DNA of 64,000 nt from Planctomycetaceae bacterium. GTDB lineage: Bacteria > Planctomycetota > Planctomycetia > Pirellulales > Lacipirellulaceae. Each line of letters opens with the position of its first letter. Within the stretch, counting starts at the first letter, position 1. The DNA is taken from the NCBI GenBank assembly GCA_002702655.1, contig PABB01000038.1, forward strand, positions 1 through 64,000. The letters run 5' to 3'. The position numbers and the translations under genes were made by a program. Shown piece after piece: positions 30,891-39,688 of this stretch. Under the pieces are notes generated by a model. The model was not told the origin of the DNA. It did no database searches and worked only from the letters and a program-made list of their open reading frames with translations.

Positions 30891-31769
30891 GTGCTTGCTG
30901 AACTGCTCCACCACCGCAACGGGTTCGTCCGCAAGGGCGCCGCGCTGGCGCTGCGCGTGCCGCGGCGTGCGGCGCGGGCCGCGGCGGGCGCCGACGACTA
31001 CGCAGCCCGGCCGCCGGTGCTGGCCAACTCGTTCCCCAAGAGCGGCACGCACCTGTTGGACCAGATTCTCGAGGCGCTGCCCAACCAGCGGAACTACGGC
31101 GAGTTTCTCTCGTCGATGACCAGCTCGTTTCAGTTCCGCCGAGCGACCGACGAGCAGTCGGCCGCCGCGCTGCGCACCGCCGTGCCCGGCGAACTGGTCC
31201 GCTCGCACCTGTTCTGCGAACCGGCCACGGCCGACGCGATTACCGCGACTCGGTTCGTGCACTACTTCATCTACCGCGACCCGCGCGACGTGGCGCTGTC
31301 CGAAGCGCACTACTACCGCACGATCAACCGCTGGCATCGCCTGCACAAACATTTCGCCGCGGCGGAGTCATTGGAAGCGGCCATCGAGCTAGCGATCGCC
31401 GGCCTGCCGGAGCTGACGCCGGAGATTTACTACCCGCCGATCGGGCAGCGATTCGAGCATTACGCCGGGTGGATCGGTCGCGACGACGTGTTCGCGGTGA
31501 AGTTCTCGGACCTGACTTCCGAGCGGCAGGGCGAGTTGCTGAGGCAGATGGCCGACTTCTACGCCCAACGGACGACCGCGGATGTCGACGCGGCCGCGAT
31601 TGCCGACGCCATGGCGGGGAGCGTCGATCCCAGCCGCTCGCACACGTACCGCAAGGGCTCGTCCGGCGGCTGGCAGGCGAGCTTCACCGATCGCCACCGC
31701 GAACTGTTCAAGGAGCACTGCGGCGACGTGCTCGTTACGTATGGCTTTGAAACTGACAAGGATTGGTGA
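30891..31769 (+). CDS. PAPS-dependent sulfotransferase
   Basis: 292 residues from a GTG start. It has all three hallmarks of the cytosolic-type sulfotransferase fold: the 5'-phosphosulfate loop LANSFPKSGTHLLDQIL (about 44-60), the 3'-phosphate motif YRDPRDVALSEAHYY (about 125-139) and RKGSSGGWQASFTDRH near the C-terminus, which matches the RKGxxGxWK-type PAPS motif. It should move sulfate from PAPS to a hydroxyl, most simply on the polysaccharide. No cysD/N/C genes are in the window, so PAPS must come from elsewhere. It is followed by the last glycosyltransferase of the locus. Confidence 0.88.
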   Translation: MLAELLHHRNGFVRKGAALALRVPRRAARAAAGADDYAARPPVLANSFPKSGTHLLDQILEALPNQRNYGEFLSSMTSSFQFRRATDEQSAAALRTAVPGELVRSHLFCEPATADAITATRFVHYFIYRDPRDVALSEAHYYRTINRWHRLHKHFAAAESLEAAIELAIAGLPELTPEIYYPPIGQRFEHYAGWIGRDDVFAVKFSDLTSERQGELLRQMADFYAQRTTADVDAAAIADAMAGSVDPSRSHTYRKGSSGGWQASFTDRHRELFKEHCGDVLVTYGFETDKDW

Positions 31770-31805
31770 GCGCACCGCGCGTCGCGCTCGCCCGAATCGA
31801 ACTCT

Positions 31806-33023
31806 ATGCGAATTCTGCACCACGACTATGGCGGTTATCCATATCCGGCCGATTTGAGCCGGGCGCTGGCGGCGCGCGGGCATGAGGTGACGCACGCCTG
31901 GTGCGCCTCCCTTGTCACGACTCCCGGCGGCGTGTTTGAAAAACACCCCGACGACCCCGACGGGCTGCAGTTCGCTCCGCTGGAATTGAGCGAAGCGCTC
32001 GCCAAATACAGCTTTGTCAAACGGCGGCGCCAGGAACGCGAGTTCGGCGCGTTGGCGACCGAATTGACCGCGCAGGTGCAACCCGACGTGGTGATCTCGA
32101 CCAACATGCCATTGGACGCCCAGGCGATGTTGCAGGCGGCCTGCCGGCGAAACGGGACGGCGTTCGTGTTCTGGCTGCAAGACGTGCTGGGGATCGCCGC
32201 TCACCGCGTGCTGCGGCGCAAGCTGCCGCTCGTCGGCGAACTGATCGGCCGGTACTACATCAACCTGGAAGCCAAGCTGCTGCGACGCAGCGATCGGGTG
32301 GCGCCGATCACCGATGACTTCAAGCCGCTGTTGCGCGACTGGGGCGTGGCGGACGAGCGGATCGTGACCGTGGAGAACTGGGCCCCGCTGTCCGAGCTGC
32401 CGCTGCAAGCGAAAGTCAACCCGTTTGCCCGCGAAGCGGACCTGGCGGACAAGTTCGTCTTTTTGTACGCCGGTTCGATGGGCATGAAACACAATCCCGA
32501 ACTGGTGGCTCGGCTGGCGGAAGCCACGCTTGATCGGCCCGACGTGCGGATCGTCGTGCTGTCGCAGGGCGTCGGCACGGACTACTTGCGCCAGCAGCGC
32601 GAGCAACGCGGGCTGCACACCCTCGTGCTGCGAGGCTTCGAGCCGTTCTCCCGCATGCACGAGGTGATGGGCGCCGCCGACGTGCTGACCGCGGTGCTCG
32701 AACCGGATGCGGGCGTATTCTCTGTGCCGTCCAAAGTGCTGGCCTACCTGTGCGGCGGGCGGGCGCTGCTGACGGCCATGCCGCTGGAGAATCTCGCCTC
32801 GCGGATCGTCGACCGAGAGGGCGCCGGCATCGTCGTGGCCCCCGACGACATCGACGGCTTCGTCGCCGGCGCGCTGCGGTTGCTGGACGACGCCGAGACG
32901 CGCACAGCCATGGGGGCCGCAGCCCGTGGTTATGCGGAACGCACGTTCGAGATCGGCGCCATTGCCGACCGGTTCGAGGGGATTCTGCACGACGCAATCG
33001 CGACCCGCCAGGCGGGCGGCTGA
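31806..33023 (+). CDS. Family 4 glycosyltransferase, WbuB-like
   Basis: 405 residues, GT-B fold. MRILHHDYGGYPYPADLSRALAAR opens the acceptor domain, FVFWLQDVLGIAAHRVLRRK follows, and the donor domain contains VFLYAGSMGMKHNPELVARL and GAADVLTAVLEPDAGVFSVPSKVLAYL with the conserved glutamate and Pro-Ser-Lys of this subfamily. The arrangement resembles WbuB/FnlA-associated transferases of fucosamine-type units. It closes the polysaccharide locus; a palindrome lies 37 bp after its stop. Confidence 0.88.
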   Translation: MRILHHDYGGYPYPADLSRALAARGHEVTHAWCASLVTTPGGVFEKHPDDPDGLQFAPLELSEALAKYSFVKRRRQEREFGALATELTAQVQPDVVISTNMPLDAQAMLQAACRRNGTAFVFWLQDVLGIAAHRVLRRKLPLVGELIGRYYINLEAKLLRRSDRVAPITDDFKPLLRDWGVADERIVTVENWAPLSELPLQAKVNPFAREADLADKFVFLYAGSMGMKHNPELVARLAEATLDRPDVRIVVLSQGVGTDYLRQQREQRGLHTLVLRGFEPFSRMHEVMGAADVLTAVLEPDAGVFSVPSKVLAYLCGGRALLTAMPLENLASRIVDREGAGIVVAPDDIDGFVAGALRLLDDAETRTAMGAAARGYAERTFEIGAIADRFEGILHDAIATRQAGG

Positions 33024-33059
33024 CCCGCAACGGCTGCGGGAGATCTGCAAAGTTCAAGT

Positions 33060-33134
<75 letters not shown>

Positions 33135-33262
33135 TCGACCCCGGCTTTGCAGGTCGCCTGCTCGCTTATGACCGCCAAATTGCAGAATTCGCCATGGCTG
33201 CGTAAGCTGCAGGGGTGGGCCGCCGCCTCGTCCGTCCCTCCCCACGCGTCGATGTCATTGTC

Positions 33263-34261
33263 ATGCCAAGTTATGCCCCGCCGAGCGCTGCTTTGAAGCC
33301 ACGCCTGCCAGCCGTCGTCTGGACAACTGTTGTCAGCACCATGCTCGTCGGCGGTTCCGCGGCAGTTGCGGCCGGCGTCGACGTCGAGTTCGTCATCGAC
33401 CCGATGCAGTCGGAACTCGAAGTCACCGCGGGCGTGTCGTTCTTCTCCGGCAGCGACACGCAAGCGCTGGCCGGGACGGTCAACGCGCTGTTGGACTTTG
33501 GCGGCGGAGCCGATTTCCCCAGCGTCGCGGAACTCACCGTGACCAGCGGCAACGTGATGCCGACGGGCAATTACCTGATCACCATTGCCGGTTTGCAGAC
33601 GGTGCGGATCAACGACGCCGCGGCCGACATCACGACGCTCAACCCGCCGGGGACCATGACGCAGATGGCCGGGACGAACGTGACCTACCAGTTCGACGCC
33701 GCCGACTTGTCGGTGTCGCTGAACCAAGGGACCGTGATCGCCACGGGATTGGCCGAGTCCACGGTCGATCTGGCCGCCGAGCCGGTCACCAACTCGGCGC
33801 CGGCGGGGACGTTCGGATCGATTGAGTTCACTGCAGTCACGACGAGCGGGCCCTATCGGACCATCGCCGCGGTGATGACGCTGCCGATCGAGTTGCAGGA
33901 CACAATCGACGTCAACGGCGTGATGGTCAACGTCACGGCTGCGGGCGTCGTCGTGGCCGATGCGTCGTTCGTGATTGCGTTGCCGGCGATTGCGACCGAT
34001 TTCGACATGAACCTGAGCGTCGACGCCGATGACCTGGCGATCTGGCAGAGCAACTTCGGGCTCCCCGCCAGCGCGACCACGGCCACCGGCGATGCCGACG
34101 GCGATGGCGCCGTGTCCGGCGGCGATTATCTTCTGTGGCAGCATGACAACGGACTCGCGCCGCCGGCGCCTGCGGCGGCCGCCGTGCCCGAGCCGACTGC
34201 CGCGCTACTCGCCGCGGCTGCCCTGGCGGTCGCAATCGTTCGAGGGCGACGCAGCGCATAG
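33263..34261 (+). CDS. Secreted protein with dockerin-like segment and PEP-CTERM anchor
   Basis: 332 residues. It has a signal peptide (hydrophobic VVWTTVVSTMLVGGSAAVAAG, about 15-35), then about 200 residues rich in Thr, Val and Asp predicted as beta-sandwich. A dockerin type I-like segment follows (about 247-297) with two acidic loops, FDMNLSVDADDLAIW and GDADGDGAVSGGDYLLWQ. The last part is a PEP-CTERM sorting signal: VPEP at 308-311, a 15-residue membrane span and a basic RGRRSA end. It is predicted to be processed by exosortase and displayed outside the cell. The middle domain is unrecognised. It has its own transcription unit between the polysaccharide locus and cydAB. Confidence 0.85.
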   Translation: MPSYAPPSAALKPRLPAVVWTTVVSTMLVGGSAAVAAGVDVEFVIDPMQSELEVTAGVSFFSGSDTQALAGTVNALLDFGGGADFPSVAELTVTSGNVMPTGNYLITIAGLQTVRINDAAADITTLNPPGTMTQMAGTNVTYQFDAADLSVSLNQGTVIATGLAESTVDLAAEPVTNSAPAGTFGSIEFTAVTTSGPYRTIAAVMTLPIELQDTIDVNGVMVNVTAAGVVVADASFVIALPAIATDFDMNLSVDADDLAIWQSNFGLPASATTATGDADGDGAVSGGDYLLWQHDNGLAPPAPAAAAVPEPTAALLAAAALAVAIVRGRRSA

Positions 34262-34505
34262 CGCACCGCCGCGTGGAGGCGAAAGACCGCTGCCCAGCGT
34301 GTGCGAAACCGCGCATGCACTGCCCACCACTGGACGCGCACGTGCCTCTCGGTTTACGTTGCGCTATGCCTCGCGATGCGGTTAATTCATCGGCAAACCG
34401 TGCAAGCCGCTTGGCTTGCACCGCGCTGTCGATCGCATTGCGACGGTTCTCCCTCCCGCCTCGGAACCTCCCGAGGCGCCGACCTGCCTGCATGGGACTC
34501 CCGCC

Positions 34506-35978
34506 ATGGACGTGCTGCTGCTGTCGCGTTTGCAGTTTGCGCTGACGATCATGTTCCACTACCTGTTCCCGCCCCTGACGATCGGGCTGGGCGTGGTACT
34601 GGTGTATCTGGAAGGCATGTACCTGTGGACGAAGGATCCGCTGTACGAATCGGCCGCAAAGTTCTGGACGAAGATCTTCGGACTCAACTTTGCGTTGGGC
34701 GTGGTCACCGGCATCGTGATGGAGTTCGAGTTCGGCACCAACTGGGCCGTCTACTCGCGGTACGTGGGCGACGTGTTCGGGTCGGCGCTGGCGGCCGAGG
34801 GGATCTTTGCCTTCTTCCTGGAATCCGGCTTCTTGTCGCTATTGCTGTTCGGCTGGGATCGCGTGGGGCCGAAGATGCACTTCTTTGCCACCTGCATGGT
34901 GTCGCTGGGGAGCATCTTTTCGTCAATCTGGATCACCGTGGCCAACTCGTGGCAGCAGACGCCCGCGGGGCACGAGATTCGCGAGCACATGATCAACGGT
35001 CAGCCGTTCCTGCGGGCCGAGATCGTGGACTTCTGGGCGTTGGTGTTCAACCCGTCGACGATGCACCGGCTGGTGCACGTGTGGCTGGGCGCCTTTCTGC
35101 TGGGGGCGTTCTTCGTGATGAGCATCTCGGCGTGGTACGTGTTGCGCGGCCGGCATCTGGAGTTCGCCCGCCGCTCGTTCACGGGGGCGCTGATCCTGGC
35201 GACGATCTGCTCGTTGGCGCAGTTGGTCTCGGGAGACTTGCAGGCCAAGAGCGTCGCCGAGCACCAACCGGCCAAACTGGCGGCGATGGAAGGGCTGTTC
35301 GAAACAACCGAGTCGGCGCCGCTGTATCTGTGGGGTTGGCCGGACGAGGAGGCCGGCGAAGTGAAATACGGCGTCGCCATCCCCGGCATGCTGAGCCTGC
35401 TGATCCACCACGATACGGCGGCCGAGGTGCCCGGGCTGAACGACTTGGACGAGCAGTTCGGGACGCCGCCAGTGTGGCTCACCTTTCAGTCGTACCACGC
35501 CATGATCGGCATCGGCATGGTGATGATCGCCGCCACGCTGCTGGCGTCGTATTGGCGGTGGCGGGGCACGCTGTTCGAGAAGCGCGCCGTGATGTGGTTC
35601 TTTGTGCTGGCCGTCGGGCTGGCCGTGGCGGGGAACGAGCTGGGCTGGGTCGCCGCCGAAGTGGGCCGCCAGCCGTGGGTCGTCTATCCGACGATCGTCG
35701 ACGGCCAAGCGGTGGGCGGACTGCGGACCAGCGACGCACTGAGCGAGTCGGTTTCGTCCGGGCAAGTGCTGGGCTCGATCATCGCGTTCGGGCTGGTGTA
35801 CCTGCTGCTGTTCGCGCTATGGGTCATGCTGCTGCATCAGAAGATCTCGCACGGTCCCGAGCCGGTCGCACCGGCTGATCGTCCGGAGAAAGCCGGGCTG
35901 CTCGCCGCCGCGGCGTCGATGGCGGCGCACGAAGGTTCGCTGACCGAAGAGAGCCGCGGCGCGTCCTCGGGCGGCTAG
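34506..35978 (+). CDS. cydA: Cytochrome bd ubiquinol oxidase subunit I
   Basis: 490 residues, an integral membrane protein with about nine helices, the quinol-oxidising and heme-binding subunit of bd oxidase. Landmarks: [21 protein letters not shown] with the first heme ligand His, [14 protein letters not shown] (signature of the family), and [19 protein letters not shown]. The Q loop is the short form. ATG 34506 is chosen because earlier in-frame codons lack motif similarity. Subunit II (cydB) follows 65 bp later; no cydX-like peptide is seen after cydB. The enzyme reduces O2 to water with quinol and is often used at low O2. Confidence 0.97.
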   Translation: MDVLLLSRLQFALTIMFHYLFPPLTIGLGVVLVYLEGMYLWTKDPLYESAAKFWTKIFGLNFALGVVTGIVMEFEFGTNWAVYSRYVGDVFGSALAAEGIFAFFLESGFLSLLLFGWDRVGPKMHFFATCMVSLGSIFSSIWITVANSWQQTPAGHEIREHMINGQPFLRAEIVDFWALVFNPSTMHRLVHVWLGAFLLGAFFVMSISAWYVLRGRHLEFARRSFTGALILATICSLAQLVSGDLQAKSVAEHQPAKLAAMEGLFETTESAPLYLWGWPDEEAGEVKYGVAIPGMLSLLIHHDTAAEVPGLNDLDEQFGTPPVWLTFQSYHAMIGIGMVMIAATLLASYWRWRGTLFEKRAVMWFFVLAVGLAVAGNELGWVAAEVGRQPWVVYPTIVDGQAVGGLRTSDALSESVSSGQVLGSIIAFGLVYLLLFALWVMLLHQKISHGPEPVAPADRPEKAGLLAAAASMAAHEGSLTEESRGASSGG

Positions 35979-36043
35979 GCGTCGAGCTGCGGCGCTGCGA
36001 TATCACCCACGAACTAACGCCTCACGCATTCACGGTTTTTCGC

Positions 36044-37060
36044 ATGGATCTCAACTCACTCTGGTTTGTGCTGCTGGGCGTGCTGCTGGCCGGTTACGCG
36101 GTGCTGGACGGGTTCGACCTGGGGGCGGCGATCATGAGCCGCGTCGCCCGTACCGACCAGGAGCGGCGGATCGTCATCAACGCGATCGGTCCGCTGTGGG
36201 ACGGCAACGAGGTGTGGCTGGTCACGTTCGGCGGGGCGCTGTTTGCGGCGTTTCCGGAGGCGTACGCGACGATTTTTTCGGGCTTCTACGCCGCGTTCAT
36301 GGCGGTGCTGTTTGCGCTGATCTTCCGCGCGGTGGCGATCGAGTTTCGCAGCAAGCTGGCGTCGCCGTGGTGGCGGCGGGTGTGGGATTTCAACTTCTTC
36401 GCCTCCAGCCTGCTGGCGTCCTTCGTGTACGGCGTGTCGGTCGGCGCGGCCATGGACGGCGTGCCGCTGAACGAGCGCGGCGTGTACATGGGCACGACGC
36501 TGGACCAAATCTCGCCCTACGCGGTTCTGGTCGGGGCGATGACCGTGGCCATGTTCGCCATGCACGGGGCGATCTTTCTGTACCTGAAGACCGAGGGCGA
36601 GTTGCAGCAGCGGCTGCACGGTTGGATGTGGCGCACGTTCGGCAGCTTTCTGGCGTTGTACCTGGCCGTGACGATTGCCACGCTGGTGTACATCCCGCGC
36701 ACGACGCAAACGTTCATCGACCATCCGTGGGCGTGGACGTTGGTCGTGCTCAACGTGCTGGCGATCGCCAACATCCCCCGGGCGATCCACCTCAGCCGGC
36801 CGGGCTACGCGTTCGTGAGCAGTTCAGCCACCATCATGGCGCTAGTGGCCCTGTTCGGCATCGCATTGTTCCCCAACCTGGTCTCGTCGCTTCCGCAGCC
36901 GGAGAACAGCCTCACGGTCTACAACGCCGCCTCGTCGCCGTACACGCTGAAGATCATGACGATCATCGCGGCGTTGGGCATGCCGTTTGTGATCGCGTAC
37001 ACGGCCGTGGTGTACTGGACTTTCCGCGGCAAGGTCAAGCTGGGGCCGCATAGCTACTGA
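36044..37060 (+). CDS. cydB: Cytochrome bd ubiquinol oxidase subunit II
   Basis: 338 residues with about eight membrane helices. The N-terminus [27 protein letters not shown], the segment [26 protein letters not shown], and [21 protein letters not shown] are diagnostic of CydB. Length is normal for the shorter form. It pairs with CydA immediately upstream; the products form the bd-type terminal oxidase. It converges with the porin gene on the other strand, 21 bp away, without a clear terminator. Confidence 0.97.
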   Translation: MDLNSLWFVLLGVLLAGYAVLDGFDLGAAIMSRVARTDQERRIVINAIGPLWDGNEVWLVTFGGALFAAFPEAYATIFSGFYAAFMAVLFALIFRAVAIEFRSKLASPWWRRVWDFNFFASSLLASFVYGVSVGAAMDGVPLNERGVYMGTTLDQISPYAVLVGAMTVAMFAMHGAIFLYLKTEGELQQRLHGWMWRTFGSFLALYLAVTIATLVYIPRTTQTFIDHPWAWTLVVLNVLAIANIPRAIHLSRPGYAFVSSSATIMALVALFGIALFPNLVSSLPQPENSLTVYNAASSPYTLKIMTIIAALGMPFVIAYTAVVYWTFRGKVKLGPHSY

Positions 37061-37081
37061 CGCTCGCGGCCAGGGCGACCG

Positions 37082-38476
37082 CTAGGGCAGAAAGTAGCCG
37101 AAGGAGAATTGCAGCCGGTTGGCGGATCCCTCGGCGCCGCTGAACACCTCGTGCACGCCGTACAGGTACTCGATGCCGCAGAAGACGCGCTCCAGCGGAT
37201 TGCAGATCAGGTTGACCGCCAGATAGGTCGTACCGCGCAAGCTGTCGGCCGGGGCGCCCGGGGGCACGTCGAGCGAGAGCTCGCTGAACGTGATGTTCGA
37301 CGTGAGCCGGTCCGTCCACTGGTGCTTGCCGCCGACCATCCAGCCGAAGACCGGCAACACCGTGGCGGTCATCGGCCCGGTGGGGATCACGTCGGGCGAG
37401 CCGCGGTAGCTGCCGATGCCTTCGCCGAAGGTGATTTGGTAGTACGCTTTGGTCTCTTCCAACAACAGGAACGACCCGGTGAAGTTGAATCCCCAGGCCG
37501 TCGCGGTGAGGACGCCCTGTCCGTCGGGCTGAAATCCCAGTTCCCGGGTGATGCCTGCCGCCTGGAACTCGCCCCAGTCGTCCTCCCACCGCAGCCGGGC
37601 GATGAAGTCGGGGGTCTCGGTGCGTCCGGTCCCCGGCAGCGCCGGCGGCGCGATGACGTTGATCTGCGGGTTCTCAAGCGCCACCGCCAGCGATGAACCC
37701 TCCAGCGGAAGCGGCTGCGTCCACCGCACCAGACCCTGCCGACGATTGACATTGGAGACCGCGCCCTCGAAATCCAGCGTCTGCGGCACGGCCGCCGGAT
37801 CGGTGAACGTGGTCCACGTCTGTCCTGCCGTAAAGCGGCCGATGCGGCCGTAGGCGTGTCGCAATCGCAGGGCGCTGCTCCCATCCGCCCCGTCGCCAAA
37901 AAAGTCGGTCTCGACAAACGCCCGCACGGGCTGGCCGTCGCCCTGCCAACGCGTGTCGAAACTGAACCGCGACTGCCGGGCATGAAACCGCGCGTTTTGA
38001 TAATCCGTCCCGTCGGTCGGAATCTCGGTCGTGACAAACGAGTCGGGCGACTCAATCGCGTTGAAATCCTGGATCAGATCCGCTTTCACATAGCCGCCGA
38101 TCTTCATGGCCGCATCGCGGCCGATGACGACGATTCCGCCTGTGAATTCGGGGTCGGCGACAAAATCATTGGCCAGACTGGTGGGCGACCCCGGCGCCAG
38201 GGCGCTGAAGCTGCGAGCAAGCGGCCCCGACTGCGCGCCGGAGAGCCAGCCGATTTGTCCTGTGCGGGTTTGAAACGCGGCCGGTTGCAGTGCATCGTCA
38301 GCGAACAACGACGGCTCGGCCGCCAGCGGGGGCTCGTCGGCCGCGGCGATCGGAGGCAGCGGAATCACCGCGTTGGCGGGCTCTCCCAGGGCCACGCCCT
38401 GCGCAAACGCCCACGCGCAGGCAAGAACACCCGCAGAAGCGAGCGGCGAACGCCGGCGGCGACGCAAAGTGAACAT
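37082..38476 (-). CDS. DcaP-like outer membrane porin
   Basis: 464 residues from ATG 38476. A basic N-terminus and hydrophobic LASAGVLACAWAFAQGVALG form a signal peptide, then a low-complexity linker. From about residue 115 comes a beta-barrel: GGYVKADLIQDFNAIESPD, ARQSRFSFDTRW, RHAYGRIGRFTAGQTWTTFTDPAAVPQTLDFEG, which match the DcaP family of trimeric porins for organic anions or dicarboxylates, and a C-terminal LQFSFGYFLP with aromatic end as needed for BAM recognition. The frame continues upstream, without a stop, into the remains of another porin gene (38668-39309). Confidence 0.85.
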   Translation of the reverse strand: MFTLRRRRRSPLASAGVLACAWAFAQGVALGEPANAVIPLPPIAAADEPPLAAEPSLFADDALQPAAFQTRTGQIGWLSGAQSGPLARSFSALAPGSPTSLANDFVADPEFTGGIVVIGRDAAMKIGGYVKADLIQDFNAIESPDSFVTTEIPTDGTDYQNARFHARQSRFSFDTRWQGDGQPVRAFVETDFFGDGADGSSALRLRHAYGRIGRFTAGQTWTTFTDPAAVPQTLDFEGAVSNVNRRQGLVRWTQPLPLEGSSLAVALENPQINVIAPPALPGTGRTETPDFIARLRWEDDWGEFQAAGITRELGFQPDGQGVLTATAWGFNFTGSFLLLEETKAYYQITFGEGIGSYRGSPDVIPTGPMTATVLPVFGWMVGGKHQWTDRLTSNITFSELSLDVPPGAPADSLRGTTYLAVNLICNPLERVFCGIEYLYGVHEVFSGAEGSANRLQFSFGYFLP

Positions 38477-38667
38477 GGATGGGACCCGCTCTCCGCGCGA
38501 CGAAACGAGCGTGCGCGACAGGGCCTGACGATGTGAGGAGTGGAAAAGGCGATGAGTCCCCGCTGCACCCGGCGCGCAGTGGTTCCCCGCGGTTATTATC
38601 GGCCGTTTCACCTGCCAAACTGCGAAGATTTGCCGCCACGTGCTAGCGGCGCCGGCAGGCCGCTCCA

Positions 38668-39309
38668 GGTTCAGCACGGTGAAGGCAAACTGCGGCTCCA
38701 GTCCGTTGCCCAGGATGATCAAGCCGCACCCCAACGTCGAATGCGGAACGGTTCGCAACGCATCGGATTGGCGATGAAGGCCGTGTGAAGAAACTGTTTC
38801 CTATCGCAGCCGTATGCAAGCGCGTTGGCGTCGCCGTCGAGCATGTCGAGCTTTCCTGCGAAGAACCCAATCGACTCGTTGAGCGCCTGGGGGAAAGGCA
38901 TGCTGGCGGGTGGCAATTGCTCACTGTCGGCCCCTAGCCATTCGGGCAGCTGCGGCGCCGGCAGCAGAGCGCCCGTGCTGCGACCGAAGTCTTTGCCGAT
39001 GCGATGCCCGGCCCGCACGTTCAGCAGCAGTTCCTCATGCAGGCCCGTTGCGCCGAAATCGAAGTGCGTCCTTCAATCGCCGTGCCCGACGACCAGGAAA
39101 TCGCAAACCACGCCGCCAGAGGCGACGCCCTGGTGGAAATGCGCGTCATCGCCCGCAAAAGTGACGCGATGGTCCGCAAGTTACGGCCGTTTGCCCAGCC
39201 AATCACCCGTGAGGTGCGTTCCGATTGCACTGACCGGCGATGCGATTGCAGCCAGGGCCGCGAGCAAGGAAATGCGTGCGACGAAGGAAGTTGCGGCAAC
39301 AGTGCGCAT
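38668..39309 (-). pseudogene. Broken OprB-like carbohydrate porin gene, N-terminal half
   Basis: Reading from an ATG at 39309, the frame gives a signal peptide (MRTVAATSF...SLLAALAAIASPVSA), THLTGDWLGKRP, a TAA at 39183-39181, LADHRVTFAGDDAHFHQGVA, a TGA at 39075-39073, FDFGATGLHEELLLNVRAGH, STGALLPAPQLPEW and FFAGKLDMLDGDANALAYG. After ATG 38763 one base is missing; in the next frame RTVPHSTLGCGLIILGNGLE continues. The order LTGDW - FxGDxxxxxQGVASGG - LHxxLxLxVRAxHR - STGALLPA - GKLDxLDGDxNAxA - PxSTLG is that of OprB-type sugar porins (from memory). Two stops, one frameshift and a missing C-terminal half make it non-functional. It borders the intact DcaP-like porin. Confidence 0.85.
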
Positions 39310-39688
39310 GGCGGGCGGGGTGCGAAAGTGCGGCGCACGCAGCGCGCCGCCAACTCCTTATCTCGGCAGGGTTTGCAGTGAGCTTGAGCGGGGCGGCGCG
39401 GCGGCGTCAGAATGTATCTGCCTTGCGGGTCTCATCCGCGCAGTTGCATAGGACCGCACGCCGCGGACATGGCGGTGCAATTCTGTCCCCCACTAGGGCA
39501 ACTTCCCCCACGCTTCGTTGCAAGGATTTCTGCGTATTTGCGGATTTTTCTTGCTGACGTCCGTGGACGAGGTAGGATTTGGGTCAGGACATTCATCGCT
39601 ATCAACCCTCTCGTCCTGCACTGCGGCCATCGATCCCACTGATCGTGAGTCTTCGCCGCGCACTTGCCCTCCAGTCCGGAACCGCATC
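39310..39688. other. Region upstream of the sulfatase cluster, no gene seen
   Basis: About 380 bp between the porin pseudogene and the first sulfatase. Frames in it show no motif. It includes an AAGGATTTCTGCGTATTTGC-type AT-richer stretch (about 39523-39550), a word family that is also frequent in planctomycete intergenic DNA (from memory). It probably holds the promoter of the sulfatase cluster; I could not assign -35 and -10 boxes with confidence. Confidence 0.4.

Noticed and set aside
38825-39451. Plus-strand 208-residue frame
   Set aside because: It is antisense to the porin pseudogene, whose minus-strand similarity explains the region.
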